Assembly: GCA_036501145.1 (NCBI GenBank)
Contig: DASYAV010000120.1
Location: 71,088-135,087 of the forward strand
From: PALSA-505 sp036501145
GTDB taxonomy: Bacteria; Actinomycetota; Actinomycetes; Streptosporangiales; Streptosporangiaceae
Reading direction: 5' to 3'
DNA length: 64,000 nt
In this document: positions 41,971-52,133 of the stretch, one piece after another
How the letters are laid out: each line of letters begins with the position of its first letter
Numbering within the stretch: the first letter of the stretch is position 1
Program-made: the position numbers and the translations under genes
Notes under the pieces: generated by a model
Databases searched by the model: none
What the model saw: the letters and a program-made list of their open reading frames with translations, nothing else
What the model was told of the DNA's origin: nothing

Positions 41971-44919
41971 GTGACTACCGGACGTAGTGGCACCGCATCC
42001 TTGCCGGTGCTGCACGGGCCCGCGTTCACCGGCCGCGGCAGCGAACTGGCCGCCCTCACCGCGGCGCTGGCGGGCCGACCCGCGGTCGTCCTGGTGGACG
42101 GGGAGGCCGGGATCGGCAAGAGCAGGCTGATCGGCGAGTTCTGTGCTTCCCCGGCCGGGCAGGCCAGCAGTCCGCTGGTGGGCTGCTGCCCGCCGTTCCG
42201 CACCCCGCATACCCTGGGCCCGGTGGCCGACGCGGTCCGCCAGGCCGCGCCGGACGGGATAGCCGCCCTGCCGCTGTCCGGTCTGGCCGGGGCGCTGCGG
42301 CCGCTGTTCCCCGAATGGGCGCCCGGCCTGCCGCCGGCCCCGGAGCCGGCCGAGGACGCGACCGCGGCCCGGCACCGGCTGTTCACCGCCCTGGCCGAGC
42401 TGCTCGCCTGCCTGGACGTGGGTGTCCTGGTCGTGGAGGACATGCACTGGGCCGACGACGCCACCGTCGAATTCCCGCTGTACCTGGCCTCCCGCCGGCC
42501 GCGGCCGGGCAGCCTGGTGGTGACCTGCCGCCCCGAGGACGTGCCGGCCGCCTCGCTGCTGCCCCGGCTGGCCCGGCTGGCCGCCGGCGACGGCGGGCTG
42601 CGCCTGGCCCTGGACCCCCTGGACGTAGCCGGCACGGCCGCCCTGATGTCGTCCATGCTGGCCGGCGAGCACGTGTCGGACGAGTTCGCCGCCTTCGTGC
42701 ACGAGCACACCGAGGGCATCCCGCTGGCGGTGGAGGAGTCGGTGCGGCTGATGGCCAGCCGCGGCGACCTCGCCCGCCGGGGGGACACCTGGGTGCGGCA
42801 CCGCACCGAGCGGATCACCGTGCCGCCCACCATCCGCGACGCGGTGCTGGAACGCGCCGCGCAGTTGACCCCGGATGCCCAGGCGGTGCTGCGGGCTGCC
42901 GCGGTGCTGGCCGCCCCGGCCGCCGAGGTCACCGTGCAGGCCGTAACGGGTTTTTCTGCTGAACGGCTGCGCGCGGGCCTGGCGTACGGGCTGACCAGCG
43001 GGCTGCTGGCCGAGGACACCCACGGGCTGGTGGCGTTCCGGCATGCGCTGGCGGCCCGGGCGGTGGCCGAGGCTGTCGCGGGCCCAGAGCGCCGGCTGAT
43101 GCATCAGCGGGCGGGGGAGGCGCTTGAAGACACCTGGCCGACGCCGCTGGCCCGGCTGACCCGGCACTTCCGCGAGGCCGGAGATACTCTGCGGTGGTCC
43201 CGGTACGCCGAGCGGGCCGCTGAGGTGGCTCTGGCCGCGGGCGACGAGGCGGGCGCCGGGGAACTGCTGGCGGACCTGGTGATCGGTGCCCGGCTGCCTG
43301 CGGGTGAGGCGGCCCGGCTTACCGGCAAGATCGTGCTGCTGGCCCTGCCGGGGGATGGGCGGCTGCGGGATCTGGTGCCGGCGTTGCGGTCGGCGCTGGA
43401 CGCCCTGGACCTGGAGCCTGGCCCGGAGGCAGAGCTGCGGTTCCAGCTCGGCCGGATCCTGCTGACCATGGATGAGCACGAGGCCGGCCGCGCCGAGCTG
43501 GAGCGGGCCGTCTCCCGGCTGCGGCCTGGCTCGGTTCAGGCCGTCCGGGCGATGACGCTGCTCGGCTGGCCGCATGGCATGGGTGTTCCGGTGCCGGTGC
43601 GGGTGCGGTGGCTGCGGCGGGCGGCGCAGGCCGCCGGGTCGCTGGAGCCGGGTGAGCGGCTGCGGCTGCAGGGGGACCGGGCCTTTGCGCTGCTGGCGCT
43701 GGGTGAACCTGAGGGGTGGGTGGCGGCGGACGCGATCCCCGATCTGCCGTCGGGTGCCGGGGAGAGACTCCAGGTGACCCGCGGCCACGCGAACCTGGGC
43801 GAGATGGCGATGACCTGGGGCCGCTATGGTGAGGTCGGCCAGCGGCTGGCACGAGCCAGGGAGCTGGCCGGTACCTACGGCTACTCGCTCCTTGGCGGCA
43901 GCGCGCTGGCGTACCAGGCTCATCTGGACTGGCTCACCGGCGCCTGGGACGGGCTGGCGTCGCGGGCCGCGGCCCTGTCTGGGGATGAGCGTCTGTCCTC
44001 GGCAGCCAGGCTGCAGGCGGTCTTGGTGACCGGGCTGCTGGATGCCGCGGCCGGCGACCGTGGCCGGGCCGAGGATCGCCTTCGCCAGGTGCTGGGCGAG
44101 ACGCTCCGCCGCGGTGCCGTGGAGTACGCGCTGGAACCGGCGGCCGCGCTGGCCCGACTGGCGCTGGCCGACGCGGAGGCCGAGTCGGCCCTGAAGGTCA
44201 CCGAAGACCCGGCCAGGATCATCGCCCAAAAGGGCACCTGGATATGGGCGGCAGAGCTTGCTCCGGCCCGCGTCGAAGCGCTGGCCGCAGCTGGCCGCGA
44301 CGAGGAAGCCGAGTCACTTGTGCGGCGGTTCACCCAAGGGCTGCGCGGGCGCGATGCCCCTGCGCCGAAGGCGGCCCTGTTGCTGTGCCGGGCGATCCTG
44401 GCCGAGGCCCGCGGCGAGCAGCGCCGCGCGGCCACCCTGTTCGGCCGCGCGGCTGCCGCCTGGCAGGCGCTGCCCCGCCCCTACGACGCGCTGCTGGCCC
44501 GGGAACGGCAGGCCCGCGCCCTGCTCGCCACGGACCGGCCCGAGGCTGCCCTGGCCGTGCTCACTGAGGTCCAGCTCGGGCTCTCGGAGCTGGGCGCGCG
44601 CCGGGATGCGGACCGGGTCGCACGGACCATGCGCGAGCGGGGCATGACCGTTCCCCGGGTGTGGCGGGGCGGGCGGCGCGGTTACGGCAGCCAGCTCTCC
44701 CCCCGCGAGCTCGAGGTCGCCTGGGAAGCCGCAGCGGGGCGCACCAACAAGGAGATAGCCGCGGCCCTGTCGCGATCGCCCAGAACCGTGGAGATGCAGC
44801 TGTACTCGGCCATGCGCAAGCTAGGTGTGCCTACCCGCGCTGCGCTGATCGCCCATGCCGCCCGCGGGGGCCTTACCCCTGGCGGGCCCCTGTCGGCGGA
44901 GCCCAGCCACCCCAGGTAA
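41971..44919 (+). CDS. LuxR-type AAA regulator (LAL family)
   Basis: 982 residues. N-terminal AAA ATPase with Walker A DGEAGIGKSR and Walker B VLVVEDMHWADD, then a long helical repeat region (about 400-880), then a C-terminal LuxR HTH (LSPRELEVAWEAAAGRTNKEIA, then SRSPRTVEMQLYSAMRKL). LAL regulators act as ATP-dependent pathway activators. GTG start at 41971 with GAGGGAG upstream. It lies just before the sedolisin array in the same orientation, so it is the best candidate regulator of that array. Confidence 0.93.
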   Translation: MTTGRSGTASLPVLHGPAFTGRGSELAALTAALAGRPAVVLVDGEAGIGKSRLIGEFCASPAGQASSPLVGCCPPFRTPHTLGPVADAVRQAAPDGIAALPLSGLAGALRPLFPEWAPGLPPAPEPAEDATAARHRLFTALAELLACLDVGVLVVEDMHWADDATVEFPLYLASRRPRPGSLVVTCRPEDVPAASLLPRLARLAAGDGGLRLALDPLDVAGTAALMSSMLAGEHVSDEFAAFVHEHTEGIPLAVEESVRLMASRGDLARRGDTWVRHRTERITVPPTIRDAVLERAAQLTPDAQAVLRAAAVLAAPAAEVTVQAVTGFSAERLRAGLAYGLTSGLLAEDTHGLVAFRHALAARAVAEAVAGPERRLMHQRAGEALEDTWPTPLARLTRHFREAGDTLRWSRYAERAAEVALAAGDEAGAGELLADLVIGARLPAGEAARLTGKIVLLALPGDGRLRDLVPALRSALDALDLEPGPEAELRFQLGRILLTMDEHEAGRAELERAVSRLRPGSVQAVRAMTLLGWPHGMGVPVPVRVRWLRRAAQAAGSLEPGERLRLQGDRAFALLALGEPEGWVAADAIPDLPSGAGERLQVTRGHANLGEMAMTWGRYGEVGQRLARARELAGTYGYSLLGGSALAYQAHLDWLTGAWDGLASRAAALSGDERLSSAARLQAVLVTGLLDAAAGDRGRAEDRLRQVLGETLRRGAVEYALEPAAALARLALADAEAESALKVTEDPARIIAQKGTWIWAAELAPARVEALAAAGRDEEAESLVRRFTQGLRGRDAPAPKAALLLCRAILAEARGEQRRAATLFGRAAAAWQALPRPYDALLARERQARALLATDRPEAALAVLTEVQLGLSELGARRDADRVARTMRERGMTVPRVWRGGRRGYGSQLSPRELEVAWEAAAGRTNKEIAAALSRSPRTVEMQLYSAMRKLGVPTRAALIAHAARGGLTPGGPLSAEPSHPR

Positions 44920-45015
44920 CGGCCACACCGCAGCCACGAGTACCGGGACCCGCCGAGCAAAATACGGGGAATCTCCTGATCGCAACCGGGCAGCCGTGCG
45001 TTCCACACTGCACGT

Positions 45016-45240
45016 GTGACGCGACACGAAGCCCGGGAGAACGCCCCGGTGAACACGCCCACCCCGGCACAGCCCGAGGGCCCGTCCGTCTCGCACGCCG
45101 ATGACGGCCCGGGCGGCCGGGACCCGGTAACTGGCACAGCCCCGGAAGATGGCTCACCTCCATCAGGTGATCCGGCCAGTGGTTCCGGCGAAGACGGCCC
45201 GCCCGCCGCGGCGGGCGACGACGACTACGTACCCCTGTAA
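45016..45240 (+). CDS. Small acidic Pro/Gly-rich ORF before the sedolisin array
   Basis: 74 residues from GTG 45016, or 63 from GTG 45049, which has a better ribosome-site candidate (GGGAGA). The product is acidic, Gly/Pro/Ser-rich, without a signal peptide or Cys, and ends in DDDYVPL. It sits 15 bases before the first S53 peptidase gene. Nothing in its sequence identifies a function; it could be a small regulator or a substrate of the peptidases, or not expressed. Confidence 0.5.
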   Translation: MTRHEARENAPVNTPTPAQPEGPSVSHADDGPGGRDPVTGTAPEDGSPPSGDPASGSGEDGPPAAAGDDDYVPL

Positions 45241-45255
45241 ACCCCAGACCCAGGG

Positions 45256-46812
45256 ATGGCACGAATGCGAAAGCAGCCAGACAAACGCAGGAACCCGGCC
45301 GGGCGAGTGCCGCTGACCAGGAAAAAGTCCCACCGGATGGGTCGCCGGCCCTGGGCCATAGCGGGCGCGGCCGCCGCCGCGGCGATCGGCCTGGTGGCGT
45401 ACGCCGTGACGGGAGCCGCCGCTGTCGCGCACCACGCCGCCGGAGCCGGTCGTCTCACCGCGGCGCAGGCAGGGGCCACTGGAGCGGCGCAGGCGCCGAG
45501 CCCGCCGATCACCGCGAGTGCGCCGGGGACCGGGCTCCCGGGGGCGCTGCCGGTGGCCGCGCCGCACACCGGGAAGGGCTGGATGAGCAACGACCTGATG
45601 GTGCGGGTGCCGAAGTGGACGGGCGGGAAGGCGAACTGCACGCCCACGACGCAAGCCCTGCCCGACACCCAGTCCGCGCATCCGGTGACGGGCGGCTGCG
45701 GGGCCACCGCGCGGCTGGCGGCGGCCTCCCCACCGGGGTACGGGGCCACGCAGCTGCGGGCCTACCTGCGGCTGCGCGGCACCGGCGCGGGCCAGTCGGT
45801 GGCGATCGTGGACCCCTACGACAACCCGTACGTCACCCGGGACATCAAGATCTACAGTAAGCAGTTCGGCCTGCCCCTGCCCTGCCCGGCCAAGGGCAGC
45901 GTGCCGGGCTGTTTCCGGTTCTCGGTGGCGCGCCCGTTCGGGATCGGCGGCCTGGACCCGGGATCCGCGCTGGAGTCCGATCTGGACGTGCAGATGGTGC
46001 ACGCGATCGCCCCGCAGGCGTCAATCACCCTGGTCGAGGCCCATGACAACAGCATCACCAGCCTGTTCCAGGCGATCGACTACGCAGCGGGCCTCAACCC
46101 CACGCCCGCCGTGATCAGCAACAGCTGGGGCAGCGCCGAATTCCCCGCTGAAACGTCTGGCGACCAGCACTGCGCACTGTCCGCCACCTTGTGCGTGTTC
46201 TCCTCCGGCGACACTGGCAATCCGGCCAGGTACCCGGCATCCAATCCGTATGTGCTGGCGGTCGGCGGCACCAGCTTGCAGCTGTCCCCGGCCGGGCAGG
46301 TCCAGTCCGAGGTCGCCTGGTGCTGCATCAACCAGGGCGGAACCGGCGGCGGGATGAGCCAGTACGAGCCACGGCCCGCCTACCAGGACGCCGTCAATCC
46401 CTACCAGGGCCGGGGCACTCCGGATGTGTCGTTTGACGCCGACCCCTACACCGGGGTGGCCGTGCATGACACGGTCGGCCTGGACGGGCAGAACGGCTGG
46501 ATCGAGGTCGGCGGGACCAGCGTCGGTGCCCCGGCGTGGTCGGGGATCGTGGCCGCCGCCGACCAGCTCCGCGCCCGGGCGCATAAGGCCCCGCTCGCGG
46601 GGGCCGGGTTCGCGGCCCAGAAGCTGATCTACGGCATGCCGCACCGATTCGGGTTCGGCGACATCACGCACGGCGTCAACAACATCTATCAGTGCAACGC
46701 CGCGGAGGGCACGCCGGTGACCGCCTGCCAGGCCAAGCCCGGCTATGACCTGGTCACCGGGTGGGGCAGCCCTCGGCCCGGCATCGACACCGCGCTGGCC
46801 AGCACCCGATAA
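45256..46812 (+). CDS. Secreted S53 (sedolisin/kumamolisin) peptidase 1
   Basis: 518 residues. Basic N terminus and one hydrophobic helix (about 33-57) act as signal or anchor. An Ala/Thr-rich linker runs to about residue 155; the peptidase fold starts GYGATQLRAYLRLRGTG. Catalytic Glu/Asp pair in ESDLD (E, D four apart), oxyanion Asp in SSGDTG, Ser in GGTSVGAPAW, and the calcium-site-containing end PGYDLVTGWGSP. The kumamolisin activation prodomain is not recognisable. Shares segment YSKQFGLPLPC with peptidase 2. Confidence 0.93.
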   Translation: MARMRKQPDKRRNPAGRVPLTRKKSHRMGRRPWAIAGAAAAAAIGLVAYAVTGAAAVAHHAAGAGRLTAAQAGATGAAQAPSPPITASAPGTGLPGALPVAAPHTGKGWMSNDLMVRVPKWTGGKANCTPTTQALPDTQSAHPVTGGCGATARLAAASPPGYGATQLRAYLRLRGTGAGQSVAIVDPYDNPYVTRDIKIYSKQFGLPLPCPAKGSVPGCFRFSVARPFGIGGLDPGSALESDLDVQMVHAIAPQASITLVEAHDNSITSLFQAIDYAAGLNPTPAVISNSWGSAEFPAETSGDQHCALSATLCVFSSGDTGNPARYPASNPYVLAVGGTSLQLSPAGQVQSEVAWCCINQGGTGGGMSQYEPRPAYQDAVNPYQGRGTPDVSFDADPYTGVAVHDTVGLDGQNGWIEVGGTSVGAPAWSGIVAAADQLRARAHKAPLAGAGFAAQKLIYGMPHRFGFGDITHGVNNIYQCNAAEGTPVTACQAKPGYDLVTGWGSPRPGIDTALASTR

Positions 46813-46824
46813 GGAGGCACCGGC

Positions 46825-48228
46825 ATGCAATCCCCCTCCAGCACCCCCAGCGCCACACCCCGGCCACGACACGCAACGACCGTGACGCGTTCCCTGCTGG
46901 CCCGCCGCAGCACCCGCCTGGCGGCCGGGCTGACCGCGGTGGCCCTGAGCCTGCTGGCCACCCCGGCCGCCGCGTCCGCAGCCGTGCCGCTGGCCGCATC
47001 GTCTCCCCACCCGGCGGCCGGGCACCGGCCGGATGCCATCACGCCAGCGGGCCCGGGAGCCCCCCGGGGCGCGCGGGGCATGCTGAGCCCGCACGCGGCC
47101 CGGCTGCCGCTGCTGGCCAAGGTCCGCCGCTGGACGGCCGCCGGCCGGCCGGTGCTGGCCGCCGGGGCGCCCGGTGGCTACACGGCCACCGAGCTGCGCG
47201 CCTACCTGCAGCTGGCCGGCACCGGCGCCGGGCAGACGGTGGCCATCGTGGACGCCTACGACGACCCGTACGCGCAGCACGACATCACCACCTACAGCAA
47301 GCAGTTCGGCCTGCCCCTGCCCTGCACCAAGAAACGCACCACAGGCTGTTTCAGCTTCCAGGCGGTGCACCCGTTCGGCCTGGGCGGGATCAACACCGAC
47401 GGCCAGGACTGGACGCTGGAGCAGTCGCTGGACGTGGACATGGTGCACGCCATGGCCCCGCAGGCCTCCATCGTCTTGGTGGAAGCCCGCAACAGCAACG
47501 CCGGGCTGTACCGGGCGCTCGGTTATGCGGCCGGACTGCACCCCGCGGTACTCAGCCTCAGCTGGGGAGGCACCGAATCCGCCGGGGAGACCAAGCGTGA
47601 CCACTACTGCCAGCTGGCCACCGGGGTGTGCACCGCCTCCGCCGGGGACAACGGCTACCCGGGCGGCTACCCGGCCTACAACCCGGCCGTGGTCGCGGTC
47701 GGCGGCACCACCCTCAACCTCACCCTGGCCGGCACGGTCACCTCGGAAACGGCCTGGTCCCTCAACTCGTGCAGCAGCGGCGGCGCCACCGGCGGCGGAG
47801 TCAGCGCCTACGAGCCCCGGCCCGCCTACCAGGACCAGGTGAACCCATATCCAAACCGCGGCACCCCGGACGTGTCGTTTGACGCCAACCCGTGCACCGG
47901 GGTAGCCGTCTACACCACGGCGGACGGCGGCTGGATAGAGGTGGGCGGCACCAGTGCCGGCTCCCCGGCCTGGGCCGGCATCCTGGCCTCGGCCGACCAG
48001 CTGCGCGCCGCCGCCGGCAAACCCGCGCTGACCTCAGCCGGGTATGCGGCCCAGCAGGCCCTGTACGGGCTGGCCACCGGGCAGGACGGCCGGCCGCTGT
48101 ACGACGTGACCAGCGGCAGCAACGGCTCCTGCGGCGCGGTCTGCACCGCCGGGCCCGGCTATGACTTCGTCACAGGCCTGGGCAGCCCTCGCCCGGGCAT
48201 CGACACCGCGCTCGCCGCGGCCCCCTGA
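46825..48228 (+). CDS. Secreted S53 peptidase 2
   Basis: 467 residues. Signal peptide (about 25-55), linker to about residue 115, then the S53 fold from GYTATELRAYLQLAGTG. Catalytic pair in LEQSLD, oxyanion Asp in SAGDNG, Ser in GGTSAGSPAW, end PGYDFVTGLGSP. Twelve bases after peptidase 1, AAGGAGG ribosome site. Closest relative in the window is peptidase 1, so the pair reflects tandem duplication. Confidence 0.93.
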   Translation: MQSPSSTPSATPRPRHATTVTRSLLARRSTRLAAGLTAVALSLLATPAAASAAVPLAASSPHPAAGHRPDAITPAGPGAPRGARGMLSPHAARLPLLAKVRRWTAAGRPVLAAGAPGGYTATELRAYLQLAGTGAGQTVAIVDAYDDPYAQHDITTYSKQFGLPLPCTKKRTTGCFSFQAVHPFGLGGINTDGQDWTLEQSLDVDMVHAMAPQASIVLVEARNSNAGLYRALGYAAGLHPAVLSLSWGGTESAGETKRDHYCQLATGVCTASAGDNGYPGGYPAYNPAVVAVGGTTLNLTLAGTVTSETAWSLNSCSSGGATGGGVSAYEPRPAYQDQVNPYPNRGTPDVSFDANPCTGVAVYTTADGGWIEVGGTSAGSPAWAGILASADQLRAAAGKPALTSAGYAAQQALYGLATGQDGRPLYDVTSGSNGSCGAVCTAGPGYDFVTGLGSPRPGIDTALAAAP

Positions 48229-48256
48229 CCCGGCCGGCAGCCCGAAGGAGACCTCC

Positions 48257-49660
48257 ATGCACACCATGTACCGAAAGTGCCGCCTCGCGCTGGCCGGGCT
48301 GGCCGCCATCGCCACCATGACCGCGGCGGCAGCCACGGTGACCGCGCCCGCGTCGGCGGCCGCCACACCGGGGCCGGCCAGCCTGGCCCCGGCGGCCCCC
48401 TGCCGGGGCGGCGGACAGAAGCTGTCGGCCCATCCACCGGCGCCGCAGCCGGGGCATGTCGCCCTGCTCTGGCGGCTGGCCCGCGGCGCCCGCCTGAGCT
48501 GCTACCCCGGCCAGCATGCAACCCCGGACAGCATCGGCGAGCCAGGCGGCTATGACCCCGCCGAGCTGCAGGCCTACCTCGGGCTGCACGGTGACGGCGC
48601 CGGGCAGACGGTCGCGGTCACCATTCCCTACGACGTCAACGAGGCCCAGGCGGTGACCACCGCCCTGTCCGTCTATGACAGCTGGTACGGCCTGCCCCCC
48701 GCCTGCTCCGCCACCATCACCACCGGCTGCTTCCCTCTGACCTTCGCCGCCCCGCACGGCACGGCGCCGCCGCCGCAAGGGCTATTCGAAGCGCTCCTGG
48801 CCCAGCCGGAGGCCGAACTGGACGTGGAACTGATCCACGCGCTGGTGCCGCGGGCGTCAATCGAGGTGGTCGAGGGCTACGACGACACAGTGACACACAT
48901 GCTGCAGGCGGTCGCCTACGCGCAGAGTCTGCACCCGGCCGCCGTCAGCAACAGCTGGGGCACCCCCGAGTTCTCCGGCGAGCAGGCGGCCGGCGGCCAC
49001 TGCACGGCCACCGGCTCGCCCTGCGTGTTCGCCACTGGCGATTCCGGCAACTACGGCTGGTGCGACGGCCAGGGCACCGGCACCGGCGAGGACTGCGGCG
49101 GCTACCCGGCCGCCAGCCCCAAGGTGCTGGCGGTCGGCGGCACCACCCTCGACCTCACTGATTCCGGGAAGAAGGTGCAGTCGGAGACCGCCTGGTCTGG
49201 CAGCGGCGGCGGGATCAGCGCCTACGAGCCATTCCCCGCTTACCAGCAGCGGGCCGACTCCTACACGACCGGACGCGGCGTCCCTGACGTGTCCTTCGAC
49301 GCTGACCCCAACTCCGGCATCGCCGTGTACGACGACCAGGTGGTCACCTACAACGGGCAGACGGTCCAGGCGCACGAGGGCTGGGTGGAGACCGGCGGCA
49401 CCAGCGCCGGCGCCCCGGCCTGGTCAGCGATCCTGGCCGCCGCGGACCAGTTGCGCGCTGCCGCCGGCCAGCCGCAGCTGACCATCGGCCAGATTCACGC
49501 CGCTGCCTACGCCAAGAGCAGGAAGAAGCCGGTCGCCGACATCACCACCGGGACCAATGGCCTGTGCGGCGCACAGTGCACCGCCGGCCCCGGCTACGAC
49601 CTCGTCACCGGGGAGGGCAGCCCCCGGCACGGCATCGACACCTACCTCGCCTCCCGCTAG
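48257..49660 (+). CDS. Secreted S53 peptidase 3
   Basis: 467 residues. Signal peptide (about 8-36, ending PASAAATP), then the fold from YDPAELQAYLGLHGDG. Catalytic pair in PEAELD, oxyanion Asp in ATGDSG, Ser in GGTSAGAPAW, end PGYDLVTGEGSP. More diverged from peptidases 1 and 2, with a different Cys pattern (CSATITTGC) and a longer insert around GTAPPPQG. GAAGGAG lies before the ATG at 48257. Probably cotranscribed with the SBBP gene that follows 34 bases later. Confidence 0.93.
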   Translation: MHTMYRKCRLALAGLAAIATMTAAAATVTAPASAAATPGPASLAPAAPCRGGGQKLSAHPPAPQPGHVALLWRLARGARLSCYPGQHATPDSIGEPGGYDPAELQAYLGLHGDGAGQTVAVTIPYDVNEAQAVTTALSVYDSWYGLPPACSATITTGCFPLTFAAPHGTAPPPQGLFEALLAQPEAELDVELIHALVPRASIEVVEGYDDTVTHMLQAVAYAQSLHPAAVSNSWGTPEFSGEQAAGGHCTATGSPCVFATGDSGNYGWCDGQGTGTGEDCGGYPAASPKVLAVGGTTLDLTDSGKKVQSETAWSGSGGGISAYEPFPAYQQRADSYTTGRGVPDVSFDADPNSGIAVYDDQVVTYNGQTVQAHEGWVETGGTSAGAPAWSAILAAADQLRAAAGQPQLTIGQIHAAAYAKSRKKPVADITTGTNGLCGAQCTAGPGYDLVTGEGSPRHGIDTYLASR

Positions 49661-49694
49661 CGACCCCGTTGACCATCACCGGAGGGTGACCGAG

Positions 49695-52093
49695 ATGAGC
49701 ACCGTACCGACCCGCCTGCGGCGGATCCTCGCCCTCGCCGCGGCGGCCGTGACCGCCGCCAGCGTGGCCACCACCGCGCCAGCCGCCGCTCAGGCGGCAG
49801 CCTCCCCGTCCACCGCCCGGCCCGCCGCACCCCGCGGGCCGCGGGTGAACACGGCCCGGCTGCCGATCGCGTTCCAGCGCAACGACGGGCAAGCCGCCCC
49901 GGCGGTGCGCTACCTCGGCCAGGCCCAGGGCGTCAGCGTCTGGTTCACCGCCACCGGCGTGACCCTCAGCCTGGCCCACCGCCGCCCAGCCCGCCCCGCC
50001 GGCTCCGGGCACCAGCCCCCGGCCCACGCCGGCACCCAGGTCACCCTGGCGTTCCGGCACGCCAGCCCCCGCCCGCGGGTCACCGGCGGCGCGCGGCAGG
50101 CCGGGACGGTGAACTACCTCACCGGCAGCGACCCGGCCCGCTGGCACACCCACATCCCCACCTACGCCCAGGTGACCTACCGCGGCCTATGGCCCGGCGT
50201 CACCGCCACCTTCACCGCCAGCGGCGGCAGCCTGCGGTACTCCTTCACCCTCGCCCCGGCGCCCACACCAGCGAGATCCGGCTCGCCTATACCGGCGCCC
50301 GCCACCTGGCCATCACCCGGTCGGGCAGCCTGGCCATCAGCACTCCCGGCGGTGTGCTGACCGACCAGGCCCCGGCCAGCACCCAGGCCCGGCACGGGCA
50401 CACCACGCCCCTGCCCTCCCGGTACCGGCTGACCGGCGGCACCAGCTTCGGCTTCACCACCAGCCGGCCCACCCCAGGCGCGGCAGTGACCATCGACCCG
50501 GGCCTGAACTACTCCACCTACCTCGGCGGCAGCTGTGCCGACTACAACGACCCCATCGGCACCGACGCCTCCGGCGACCTGTACCTCGCCGGTGCCAGCT
50601 GCTCCCTGGACTTCCCCACCACCCCCGGTGCCTACCAGCAGACCAGCCTCGGCAACGCGTTCACCATCACCAAACTCAACCCCACCGGGACCAGCCTGAT
50701 CTATTCCACCTACGTCAGCGGCCCCAGCGACAAGGACACCCAAGAGCGCAGCGGCGCCGTGGACAGCAACGGCGACGTCTACGTCACCGGTTACACCGAC
50801 GAGACCGACTTCCCCACCACCGCGGGCGCCTACCGGACCACACCCTTCCCGGCCGCGTTCCAGAGCGTGGTGTTCAAGCTCAATCCGGCGGGCTCCCAGT
50901 TGCTGTACTCTACCTACCTGGCTCCCGACCTCGACCCCAACGCGGGCTCGCTCGGCCTGGCACCCGACGGGTCAGTCACCGTTACCGGCAGCATAGACTC
51001 CGACAACGCGCCCACCACGCCCGGCGCTGTCCAGACCGTGTACCCCGGCGGTACCTACGCCACGTATGTTGCCCGGCTGAACCCCGCCGGCTCCCGGCTC
51101 ATCTACGGCACCTACCTCGGCGCCCCGATCACCAACCAGGGCGGAGACTGTGTGCCGACTGGTGGGCTGGCCGTGGACGCCCAGGCTGCCGCCTATGTCA
51201 GTGAGGAATGCACGACAGGCTTCCCCACCACCCCCGGCGCCTACCAGCCCGATGGCGCCAACACCGCGGACGGGCTGCTGGTCAAGCTCAACCCCGCCGG
51301 CACCCACCTGGACTACGCCACCTACTACGGCACGCCCTCGGCGACAGCTTCGATAGACTACGTCGTCGAAATCACGGGGGTCGCGGTGAATAGCTCCGGC
51401 GACGCCTATCTTGCTGCGGCCATGCCCGCCGGTGCGGCGCCCGCCACCCCAGGCGCGTTCGCCGCCAATTGCACTGGTAACACAGCGCCGCAGCCGTACT
51501 GCACCGCCGTCGCCGAATTCAACCCGTCCGGGACCGGCCTGATCTACAGCACCTACTTCGGCGGCAACACCAGCACCGGATCTGACCAGCCGTCCGGCAT
51601 CGCCATCGACTCCAGCGGCAACGCCTACGTCACCGGAGAAGCGGGTGCGAAGGATATCCCCGCCACGCCGGGTGCCTACTCCTCCTCACCCGGCAGCTTC
51701 ACCGTGCCCTGGTACCTGGCCACCTTCGGCAGCAGCGGCGGCCTGCTCTACGCCACCTACTTCGGCGGCTCAGGATCCATCAGCATCGGCGGCATCATCA
51801 GCGCCAACGTCGGCTCACTGCAGGTCGCGCCGGACGTCACCGGCGGGAACGTATACCTCGGCGGCGCGACCGCGTCGACCAACTTCCCCGTCACCCCGGG
51901 CGCGTTCCAGACGACCCCCAAATTCCAAGGCCTGAACACCGGAATCGCCGCGGAACTCACCCTGCCCAGCCTCTCCGCCGCCGCCCGGCGCGGCGGCTAC
52001 CACCTCCCAGCCCGCTACCAGGACCGGCGCCAGCAGCCCGCTAAGGCCCAGCCGCGGCACACGCCCGCCCCGGCACTCGCCATGGGCCCATGA
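49695..52093 (+). CDS. Secreted SBBP-repeat protein, frameshifted
   Basis: Signal peptide (about 10-35), then a conserved N-terminal region (IAFQRNDGQAAPAVRYLGQ), then seven SBBP units with the core FPTTPGAYQ of a seven-bladed propeller. The frame breaks near 50258: the first frame runs to 50360, the second from about 50260 to 52093. Restoring one G in the run at 50258-50259 would read LAPGAHTSEIRLAYTG, exactly continuous. So one base is lost, by mutation or sequencing error. Ends convergent with MMPL. Confidence 0.85.
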
Positions 52094-52133
52094 CCCGGCC
52101 CGCCCATCCGGCTGACCTCGGGAGCCTGGCCAG

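Noticed and set aside
41863..44229. 788-codon minus-strand frame across the LAL regulator
   Set aside because: Antisense shadow of a gene with Walker and HTH motifs.
45016..45240. RiPP precursor peptide
   Set aside because: No modifying enzyme nearby and no leader/core pattern; kept as an unassigned ORF.
49695..52093. Programmed -1 frameshift in the SBBP gene
   Set aside because: No clear slippery heptamer and one missing G explains the break better.
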